Source: Oasisia sp. SBJ-2009
Lineage: Eukaryota; Annelida; Polychaeta; Sabellida; Siboglinidae
Reading direction: 5' to 3'
Length of the DNA: 64,000 bases
Assembly (NCBI GenBank): GCA_964017155.1
Contig: OZ024857.1
Coordinates: 9,281,690 to 9,345,689, forward strand
The notes under the pieces are model-generated. The model was not told where the DNA came from. It worked only from the letters and a program-made list of their open reading frames with translations, and did not search any database. Every line of letters begins with the position of its first letter. Position 1 is the first letter of the stretch. A program made the translations under genes and the position numbers. Of this stretch, positions 30,738-42,700 are shown piece by piece.

Positions 30738-33700
30738 CTAAACACAACGTAGAACGACAAGGCTACAACTAAATCGCTATCCATTAAACATCACTGCCAC
30801 ATCACTTGGGCCTTCCCATTGTTTTTATGTATTGAATAAATGTGTTTTTATTTTAATTATGACGATGTTTGTGTGATATTTATTATCCGAAATTTGTATA
30901 TTCGGTAAGTTCGGCAACCTCCAATTTGCTTGGTCGATATCATATTTTAAAATGGGATGAAACATCAACTCAACCTGAACGTAAACCTATGAAGATCACT
31001 GGTTTTGAACATGTATAATCTTTATTGTGGATGCTACGATCACTATGTTATCACTACAGCCGAACAGTACTTGAATAATACTTTAAATAGTTTACAAAGG
31101 CGAATACAGTTTCGACAGTGTAGGTCAATTATAATGTCGTGTAGTGTTATTTGGCGGGAACTAGTAGCGAGGACAAGCGTGAGGTATACCGCAAGTGAAG
31201 ACGGCAGTAAAACGGGCGGATGACTGAAGATGGAAATAGCTCACGGATCAGCACTGAGACTCGGATTCAAGGTGCAAAGAGAAGAGCAACGTTTATGGAA
31301 TAGTTTGAAATCACGAATGTGCATATATCAGTAATCGACCAGAAACTGTTTCACTTATGGCCCACCGAGTTACGGAATAGTTTACCCTACCAGTTATTAA
31401 CCACACCCAGAACTGTTCCATATACACATTTGAGTATGGAAAGATATTTACGGTAAGCTCCTATAAAGCCGTCTTGCCAGGAAGTCGTAGATGATTCATA
31501 CAGAAGGCTGGGAACCATTTCAATAATGTTGTCAAGAGTTCCTTAACCCGATTTTGAACTTTAAAATCAGTTTTGATACTTAACAGTGATCTTGAAAACT
31601 ATCAACGCCATGACGCGCCAGTGGGACATTGTCACTGGTGTGTCATGGGAATAGTGTCCTAGGCAATACGACAATGGATGTTTGCCTTTAAAAACTCATT
31701 AAGCTAAATTTAACAATGGATTTAGTTTAATGACGAATTTTCCTTAAGAGCTCTTTGTCTTAGTGAAACAGTCTCCCGACCACAGAGGCCGCTGCCTACG
31801 ACCAGGAACAACCAGATAAGTAAGACCACCATCGCAGTTGAAGTAGGCGAGCAGTTCGTGCACTTCGTCATGTTCGTCCATGGTCCTCATGAGGTTCGTC
31901 GTGCCGATCTGCCTCAGGTGGATGCCGTGGTAGACGACGATCCTGTTGCTGAACGTGGCGTAGATGAGACACGGGACGTTCTCCCCGCCCACTGCGTAAT
32001 GACCTATGGAACAGATCGCATCAGTATACGTCACGACAGTTACATGCGTGCATCTACGTTAGATGCACGCGGCAATGTTAATGAAAATCGTCCAGATAGT
32101 TGTTTGCGTGCGCGCGTGCGTATAGTAGCTAAGCAACTAGCTCATCACGACGTGCAGTATTAAAATGGATACCCCTGTCAGTGAGAGGTTCACACTATTA
32201 ACTTACATATGCATACTATATTGGTTGTGCCTAGTAACTGTGGACAACGATCGTTAATAAACAATTAGTTGTAGTTTAATAGTATCAAAAACATGCTATC
32301 TTAGATTCAGGGCGCTGCCATCTCGTGACTTATGCGCCAGTGACGTAAGCCAAATCATTTACATAACTGATGCATTGTTCAAAAGGGCAAGGATTGGTGG
32401 AATCTTCGCTAATAATTGTGATTGTGACATACACAATCCGCGACGTATACATCAAATACCATTGGACAGATATACGATGTTGGAACGTGCATGCGCCAGT
32501 GACGTAAGCGGTTTATGTCACTGGTGCATAAGTCTCAAGATGACAGCGCCCTGTCACACAAGGATTGTACAGGTATTTATATTATGTGTGAAAGATGAAT
32601 ATCGTGTAGGTAAATGTTTTCACGGTTTTCCTGTGGTAAACTACCTGTACTATAACATCGGAATAACGTGCTTTGTTTTGTGTTTTGGACAATAATGGGC
32701 ACTTGTCACTTCATGAAATTCAAGCACTAGTTTGCTGTCGAGAACAACAGTTGACAAGGCTACTACTTGTTCTATCTGATTGTTGTGCCAACATAACTCG
32801 TGGTTTTTAAAGGGATACTCCAATCAGTGACATATTCACACAATTTACTTACATCTGTATAATATATTGGTTGTGTATAGTAATTGTGCACAAAGATCGT
32901 TAATAAACAATTAATTATAAACGATCTTTGTGCACAATTACTATACACAACCAATATATTATACAGATGTAAGTAAATTGTGTGAATATGTCACTGATTG
33001 GAGTATCCCTTTAAAAACCACGAGTTATGTTGGCACAACAATCAGATAGAACAAGTAGTAGCCTTGTCAACTGTTGTTCTTGACAGCAAACTAGTGCTTG
33101 AATTTCATGAAGTGACAAGTGCCCATTATTGTCCAAACCACAAAACAAAGCACGTTATTCCGATGTTATAGTACAGGTAGTTTACCACAGGAAAACCGTG
33201 AAAACATTTACCTACACGATATTCATCTTTCACACATAATATAACTACCTGTACAACCCTTGTCCGTGCTCGAAGTTAAGCAATTATGCAATGTATTAAT
33301 GAGATCGTTCCATGATATCACTTTTGTTCTCTGCCACTGAAATACAGACTTATTCATCTAGTTAGATATCATAATCACGTCTCCTCGGTGTGTGACGTCA
33401 TGTACTCACCAGCACAGAATGCTGCTACGTTTTCTTCAAATGGGAAGCGCACAGCATCCCTGTTAAGGTTGACCAGGTAGGTTTGTCCATCCCAGGAACA
33501 GGCAACGACTTCCTCCATGCCGTCCCCCTGGCAAACATTGCCCCCGAAATAACTACAGTAACAATCTTCCCCCGAAATAGCTATAATTACAATCTTTCCT
33601 AGAGAATATGGCACATCTACAAAATGATGTGTATTTTTCATTTTATAAAATGCACGATCACTTAGAAAAAGTGGTACATGAAAATAAAGTAAGAAATTGT

Positions 33701-36700
33701 CCTTATGCAGTTTAATAATTGTATGACAGCTAATGTTATATCTGAGGCAGTTCCTCTTGTCTTACTTATTGAGCTTGTCACATGTAGATGTGCTGACTTT
33801 TACATGCCGTGTGACATCACACTGTTTTTTCTTTTCCTTAGACCTTTAGTAATTTTCTGTGTGAAACAGTGGCAATATAGTATATACCTTCATAAATCTA
33901 GCAATAATAGTAAAAAAACATGTAAATAATCAGGAAGCAGTTGAGAGGCCCAACAAATGGACATTGATAAGCGGGATTTATAAATATCACCAGCATGATA
34001 GATTGGAGAAATATATGTATTGTATAACAAATGTTTTTAGAGAAAATGTGTGACAGAACACGAGCCTGTACGTTTTATCACCACTCTTACAACAAGTCAT
34101 CATGAAATAATTATTTCAAATACATTACATATACTGCTTAATAATAATAATGCTCTATTTATATTCAGTACCTCATTATGTTGTGTAAATAAACATATAC
34201 CATTTTTTAAAATATTAATATAAGTTGTAGGGTATAATCAAAATACATAACTACATAACAAATATACAAAAACCTTAAGGTTGGTAAAAGAGGCAATACT
34301 AATATAATGTTCATCATAATAAAACATAAATTTGTTGGCCTTTAAAGGTGTCCTAAAACCTGTTGGTATTCTGGAATTTTAACAAAAGCCAGTTTCAGAG
34401 ACTACAGATGAGCCTGCAAGGTGTTGTCTTGAAGCACAGTTTGAGCATCTGCAATTATGTACGTTCATCGGGAGAAATTGTGTACGTGCAATTGTGATGG
34501 GGTCATGACCTTACTGACTCACTGTGATGTCCAGACGGGTCAGTGTGAAGAGTTGGTGGTCAACATAGAGTGACCATAAAATCTTGTCATCATCCACTAG
34601 GGTCAACGTACCTGAAATTACAGACTAGCATTAATTTAATGTTTCATACTGACATGGTCGTGTAACCAACAGCTTCATGACAATATAAATTAGTTATAAT
34701 TATAAAACAGCTTCTTCTTCATTTAACTCCTTAGAAATCGAGCAAAGTTAATAAAAGTGAGCGTTTAAACGACAGTGGAACTACATGATATATTCAAATT
34801 GCTCAGCATTATGAAGAAACAAAATCACAAGAGTTGGTGCAGCAATTGAACAAACAGTTATAATGTTATTGAACAAACAGTTATAATGTTATTGAACAAA
34901 CAGTTATAAAGTTATTGAACAAACAGCTACAGTGTTATTACTGACTGTTCGAATATAAACTAACTCAAAACTAGATGCTCTAAGCTGGATAGATTTTCTT
35001 ACAGGAGAATGCAACAAGTATAAATATGCTGGCTGCTTCCATGACAAGTTTGTAGCTAGCCTTTCTTGACCGACTCTCGCTTGGCTGTGTAACTTTACCA
35101 AGAAGATAGTCTGGTAACTTAGCCTGGTTTTAACTGTTATTCGTGTGAGGGCTAAAAAGTGCTGCCACCTCACGGCCTGGGTAATCGAGGCTAATCCTGT
35201 CATAATTCCTGCTTCATAAACAACTGCAAATTTGTATTTCTGTTTACTTTTGCGTGAATATAAGTTTAATGTTGAATGCTTTTAATAGTATAGTATAATT
35301 TTTTTAGTATTGTCTTATAAATAGTATATACTTATTTTAGTTTTGATTTCATAGTTAGCCTGAGAGTAAATCAGCATCTCTAACTTATTCTCGGGTAAAG
35401 CCGCCCTGGTGGCAACATTGGCAGAGCATTAATACTTCAGGTGGACGTGAAGGGTTAAAAAGTGCTGCCACCTCGTGGAGTAATCAAGACAAGTGGGTAG
35501 TAGGCGAATGTAGTACAGGGTGTATCAGTTAAAATGATATAATATCAAACAAGATGCCAATGCAAAAATGTCAGAGCACTGAACATGGTGGAGACAGGCA
35601 CAACCTTTGCTAAATATTTTGTGATTATTATAATCATGTGACATCCTTGAAGACAACAATGAGAAAAGGGAAACTACCAATTGACAATGGTGAAGTCTAC
35701 TGGTAACAAGTCTACTGGTAACAAGTCTACTGGTAACAAGTCTACTGGTAACAAGTCTACTGGTAACAAGTCTACTGGTAACAAGTCTACTGGTAACAAG
35801 TCTACTGGTAACAAGTCTACTGGTAACAAGTCTACTGGTAACAAGTCTACTGGTAACAAGTCTACTGGTAACAAGTCTACTGGTAACAAGTCTACTGGTA
35901 ACAAGTCCAGCTGGATTCTTTGTTTTTGTTACAGCAAATGGCAACTACTGGTTGATATGTTGTAATCATGCAAAATGTAACAACAGCAATGTAAAATATC
36001 TGTCAGAAATTGTCTTCAAAAGTAATTCTTATATTCTGTACTCATAAGATATGTGCAGCATACATATATCTATATTTATAAACCTTTATCTAATTAGTAA
36101 ACTTTACCGTCAAGTGTACAGATTGCCGAGTATCGGGGCATACTGGACGATTCACCCTTCCTCTGCCGACTGATGCCCCCCACCACTTCAGTCGTCACCC
36201 CAGGGTTCCGTGCCCTCCCTGACCCCAGGGGGTGATACTTGAGAGAAGGACTGTTTTTGTCATGTCTGAAAGTGTACACAGCATATATGACTACCGGTAA
36301 TTTTAAATAGGGTATTTTTCTGCTTGCATTGATAAATAATAATACTATTTATTAATTATATGCTCAAAGCACTGTACAATCAAATATAAAGCTATTTATT
36401 AAGTGTTATAACGAATATTAATAATAATAAATACAACTGTAAAATTTACTTTCAGATAAAAAATGTATAAACGTTAACTTATTCATATTAAAACTGTTAA
36501 TTAAATATTATATAGAATTAACAATGATGAGTAAAATAAATAAATCAATAAATAAATAAAACTAATTAATACTCTATTTACATGCAAAACACATACTAAA
36601 CGATGACATATATAAATGTCAATACATACGTGTAAAAATAAGATAAGATGAAATATTTGAAACAAATTTTCTAAAATGTCATTGAATATTTAAAATGTCA

Positions 36701-39700
36701 GCAGTAATATGCTTTGAAAATGTGCGTTTTTAGTGCCTTTCTGAATGCCGACATTGATGCTCACTTTAACTTTATCAACATGGTGTTCTAATTTAGAGAA
36801 TAAATATGCCAATGGCAAACTGTTCTTGATTTGGGTAATTAGTTTTAAGAACATGTTATCATGTACATGTAAAGCGCCCTGAATAGTTTTTAAGCTAGAT
36901 TTGGCGCTATATAAGTTTATTTTATTTATTTATTTATTTAGAGTTATAGTGGTAAAATTGAAGCAACATTTTAGAGGTGATGTAATTTCGACTCATATTG
37001 TTTATTTAATATATGGTTCGTAAATGCATGTGGTTTGTTTTGTTAGTTTAAGATTTTTTCATGGGAAAAAAGCTGCACAGAGAAAATACATTCATATGCT
37101 ATGTATTTCTGTCAAAAATCACAATATTTATGGAGGAAGATCTACACAGCTATTTTTTGCTTGTGTCACAGTTATGTGTAAGAAGACACCTGTGAGACTT
37201 AATAACCAACTCACTCTGACGGGTGACATGTGTATGTGTTTAGTGACAGGTGACATGTGTATGTGTTTAGTGACGGGTGACATGTGTATGTGTTTAGTGA
37301 CGGGTGACATGTGTGTGTGTTTAGTGACGGGTGACATGTGTATGTGTTTAGTGACGGGTGACATGTGTATGTGTTTAGTGACGGGTGACATGTGTATGTG
37401 TTTAGTGACGGGTGACATGTGTATGTGTTTAGTGACGGGTGACATGTGTATGTGTTTAGTGACGGGTCACATGTGTATGTGTTTAAGTTAACAACCGACT
37501 CCAAGACATCACTGGTGACAGACTCACTTGTCAGTGTCACTTTCTCCTTCTCCGCCTGCCTTCCGATGAAGCAAGGAAACAAAAGTTCCCCCTGGTTGTG
37601 ACACCATTAAGTCAACTGGCCCGTCAGTCCTCTGATTGGTTGTCATGGATCCGAGCTAGAACAGTACGTTATTATGTTGCAAGTGCGGTGAAACTATTTC
37701 AATGGAAATTCTTCCAATTGTTTTCATAAAAACGTAATAGTATACCTTTTGTTATTTTATGCAAAACACGGTTGTAATAAATATTATAAATTACCACAAT
37801 AACACTACACTCTTTATGGGAAAGTACATAAAAAATACAATTGATTCCTCATGTCATGGGAAAGAAAAATAAACAGGGGGTATATGTTTAACCTGTTGTG
37901 GTTGGACTTATAGAGCTGGTGATAGTTTTCACTGAACTCGCTGCATTTCAGATTAGCCTTGTCAGCAGTTTAGAAAATACTGTGTTAATCCTTTAAAACT
38001 GTACAGTTATGATGCAAGCTCCGAGTTATGATGCAAGCTTGCACAGCACACACAAAATCACCAAGAGTGCACTTAGTTTCATAAGCACCATTCTTGTATC
38101 TTGTTTCTTCACAATGCAAATTAGCTGTGTTTATTTTAACGATATCTGAATTCTGCATACGATGGGGAAAGGTAAGTAAAGGACCGTTCTTATATAGCGC
38201 AATATTTATCCAGTCCTCAGGACTGCTCAAAACGCTTTACCCTTAACTTTCCTGGCAGACATTTTCATTCAAACCCCATCTCAACTTCACTGGTACTAAA
38301 CATATAAACCAACATCTAAACTAAACATCAGAAACGTGATATGCTCTGTGTCAATGTGTTTGCATGGAATGCTACGTATATCTATGAATGTTGTCTAGGC
38401 AAATATTTTCTAACAAGGCCCATTAATTTTGTATATAAAGCCATATGTGAAATATTCTTAACGCTCAGTAAATATACTACACAATTTACATAAGTATCCA
38501 AAAGATGAAACCATCTTCTCAACGTTTGCGGCGACTTGTAGCCACTGAAAGAAATTGGACGTCCAGCCAATTGTGGTCTTTTAATGTCCAGGGCCCATTT
38601 TCATAAAACCGTGTAACTTTACGCGCAATTACGCAGTCTACTGGTTGCAGCTAACAGCGAATAGTCAATGCAGCTTACGGCCAGTTTCATGAGACCAATT
38701 TAGCATTCGCACAACTACAACGAATTAGAATTAACCTAGTTAGGTTGCGGTGGGGAATCACTGTATTTGTGCTGTGTCTGAACAACCTTTTTCTTTCTAG
38801 ATGCCGCCTTTGTCGTTCGCATAGCAAATGGGAAGCTATGATGAATGTAAAAGATACCCAGTGTAAACATTAAAAATAATAATGTATATACATATTTCAA
38901 CTTCGGGAGCATACCATAAATATTTCAACTAGTGTAAATTTACGCCTACTAAATACATGGTGCAGCTTAATGCAACTATGGAGCAGACTCGTGAAACGCA
39001 ACCAGTGCAACTACTTTTCGACGTTTTAGGCTACGACGTCTTAAGTATGGTCCATGAAACTGGACCCAGAGGATAAAGCCTCAGGACACATTCAGTGGAT
39101 TTTAATTGCCCTCTACAAACCTAGTTACACCCTTGTCCGCCCACCTGACCTGCCAACTGCCACGTTTCCACGACAACAAACTTCCCGTTAAGAGCACCCG
39201 TGGCGCCACCTTCATAGGCCTCCTCATTTTCCAACCACCGGTACGACTTCACCTGTCTGTCGGTGTAGCCGACAACCATCTCGCACTGACCATCGCCATC
39301 TAGCGACAGAAGAGAGAACTATGTGGATATTGCATAATGAAAATGTCAGTATTAGGTGTGTATGAGTCTATAAAGAACAATATGGTATATTTAGGAAACC
39401 TATAAAAAGCAAGACAAAAACGTATTACTAAAAATGAGAAAATATGTATTATAGTGTTATGTCGGACCCATATTACTACAGTGCAACACACTTATAGCGA
39501 ACTACTTTGTGGGTAGCTAAAGAGTTCGTTATATCTGTTAATTCGTTATAAGTATGTATGTAACTATCCACTAGATGGCCATGACTGAGTGAGTGAGTGT
39601 TTATATTATTCGTTTTAATCTATCATCAAACGCAAAGATTTGTTGTTGCATAACATTTATTTGCGCACGAGCTTGAACACACACAGTATGTTACAAGTTA

Positions 39701-42700
39701 ATTACAATTGAAGCAGTCCCACATATTCGTTTGTGTGGTGTTGGCCGAGGGCCTGAGGCTCCACACATGATGTAATCTTCAGCCAGTCACAGTGTGCTGC
39801 AGCGTCTACTGACTGCGTGCATAGCGAGCACGATACTAAAATATGAACTATGGCTGGATGTAGCCACGGTAACGTGGACACACACAAAGTGACATCAGTA
39901 AATCTGCTTTGAATAAATACTCCATTGATAGTGGACCAGCCAAACATTGAAAAGTGCTCTAGAATTATTTTCATCGGCATTGTTTGTTAATAGCGGGCAT
40001 CCATGCTAGATGAGTCACCTATGGTATGCGGAAAATGACTAGGGTGGATGCCACGCCCGATTTTGAATTTAAAGGTCATTTTGAATGTCACAAAGTCAAC
40101 TGGGTCAAAATGTCGGTTTTTATTTTCGTGATGATTTGAACTCTATATGTGTAGGTCTTTACAAATCAGTAAGGATCTTACGGTTACGACAAGTATTGGC
40201 GGAGATATAAGGTGTTAAACTTTGCATTTACACAGAGATGTATAGGATAATTCATCACAAAAATGTGATTATCTCGCAATGTTGTTTTTGGCATGATTTG
40301 GGATTAAATCAAACTTGCCAATATGTGTGAAAATTGTTTAAGAAGTGAGGTGACAACCGCAGAATAGAACTCTGCTTCGCAAGTGGCCAACTATGCCATG
40401 TTCTATCGATCGATAGTGTTCAAATCAACACAAACAAATTTTTGCTACGTTGACCGTTGGTAAGATAACACAACCGTGTGCGGTGTTACCATCCATTATT
40501 TTGAACATGAAAGTCATTTTGAAGGTCACAAAGTCAACTGGGGTCAAAATGTCGGTTTTTATTTTCGTGATGATTTGAAGTCTATGTGAGTACATCTTTA
40601 CAAATCAGTAAAGATTGTACGTTTATACCAAGTATTGGCGGAGATATAAGGTGTTACACTTTGCATTTACACAGACATGTATAGGATAATACAACACAAA
40701 AATGTGATTATCTCGAAATGTTGTTTTCTTGTATGTAAAAGTTGTTTGCATACCTATTATTGCAAAGTTATCCTGTTTTCAAAACCAAACACGTATTGTG
40801 TGTATGTCAGTATACATAACATGTTGCCATGGCTCACAATCTATGACCACACAAAGTATGCCTGATGGGGACCTGTGTATCTTGCGGATATGAAACTGCT
40901 TAAAATGACAGCACCAGAGGTCTACGCAGAGTTCATGCAGGGGAACTTCGTTGTGAAGAGAACCAAAAGACGATTCAACCAAGTTCCCACTGACCAGGCA
41001 ACTGAGTGGATAAACAAGCCATGCAAGATGCAGAACGGCATCATAGGCATTACAAGAAATGCCCAAAGTAGGGACAAGCTTTGTGTCACCTGGGCCGAAC
41101 GCTCACGAATCTCCCAGGACACGCGATACCTCTTCAACCTGGAAGATGAGGAGGAAGAGGCCACTTTCACCCGCAGTGACAGCCTTCCTTCCCAGATGAA
41201 GCTGATGACGTGAAGAAGCTTATCACACAGCTTACACGTTTGGACGTATTCAGGGTAAACACTGCTTTGAGAGAAGAAGAAGATAGAGACATGGATTCGA
41301 TAAGTGGCGACATACCCTGGTTATCTTTGGCATCCAAAGATTCTGCCCCGACTGACGTGGTCAGTGATCTCCTAAGAGCTGAAGAACGGGGGAAACTGCA
41401 TGTTATCACCAACCTGAAGCAACGCCTAATTGAGAAAACTGTGGGGTTTCATGATGTGCTTAAGAAGCATCGCTCGAAAACCTTTGCCACTCTGTACAAA
41501 GCAACCGTGACTACCAAACACAATGTACAGAAGACTGTCAAAGCCGAGAGAAAACATCTGCAGCGATTACTCAATGCTGTCACCGCGGGTCGAACAGTTG
41601 AAATGGGGAGTATCCTGAAACATGAGCTGTCCCCAGTCCCACTGTCTCTGGCCAAGCATGGAGGCGACATGAACTCGACACAAAAGTCAGTGCTAATCAA
41701 TGTCCTGGCGGATGCCATTCCTATACCCTCGGCAATTCCAGAAGCCAACATGATAATCAATGTCCTGGCGGATGGCATTCCTATACCCTCAGCAATTCCA
41801 GAAGCCAACATGAAGATGTGTGTGAAGATTGACGGTCATGGCCTGATCCAAGCTCTTGGAAAACCTCATGGGTGTCAGACATTTGGCGACTATGCCGACG
41901 TATTCTTGAACAATGTCACAAGTCACTTCAGATATCACACAACAAGAGTTGATGTAGTGTTTGTGGCTACACCGGGCAACAATCGATCAAGGTAGTGACA
42001 AGGTCAAAGCGAGTGGGGAAGAAGAGGCCAATTCGTAAGGTCATCGAAGGATGAAATGTCCCACTTCCACAGGTATGGAGCAACTTTATTGCATCTGATG
42101 AGAACAAGGCCGATCTCACCAGGTTCTTGACCGAGATCATCGTGAGAAAGGGTACAGTTCTACCAGAACAATGTGACCTTGTAACAGAAGGCAGATTCTC
42201 TTGTGCTACACATGCGAGGTCAACAAGGAGGAGCGAAGTCAAACTTCAAGGAAACCATGAAGAGGCGGACACCAGGCTGGTACTCCATTCGTGTGACGCA
42301 GTCAACCAGGGATACAAAAGAGTGTTGGTCATCTGCAGAGATACGGGTGTCATGCTGCTTCTAGTCCACTTTATACCAGCACAAACAGCAGAAGTGTGGA
42401 TGATCTCTGGAACAGCAAAGAAGAGGAAATGCTATCCAATATATGCACTGTCTGAGAGACTTGCAAAACCTCTGAGGGATAACCTGCTTGGCTTCCACGC
42501 GGTCACAGGTTGTGATACAACGTGAGCGTTTAGTGGCCATGGCAAGCAGACTTGCTGGACAACTTTTCAGAATCTTCCGCATTTCGTGCAGGGGATTGGT
42601 CGTGTTGGAGAACTCGCACCATTGAACAATTTGTATATCACTTGTACGGCACACCTGAACAACAAACCGTCGACAATGCCAGACTCCAACTCTTCGGTAA

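Noticed and set aside
31330..31400. Possible LINE C-terminal piece (L-R-N-S-L-P-like)
   Set aside because: Too short and not supported by flanking sequence.
31744..31829. Read-through C-terminus of ITFG2 exon 10 as the main form
   Set aside because: It has no similarity to ITFG2, while the spliced exon at 30613-30737 does; kept only as a possible isoform.
35525..35965. STGNK / RLVTS repeat proteins and a CRISPR-like appearance
   Set aside because: Simple 15-bp tandem repeat without spacers, in an intron of an animal gene.
37024..37582. Repeat protein of TGDMCMCLV units; possible CRISPR
   Set aside because: A 27-bp minisatellite with no spacers; open frames arise because 27 is a multiple of three.
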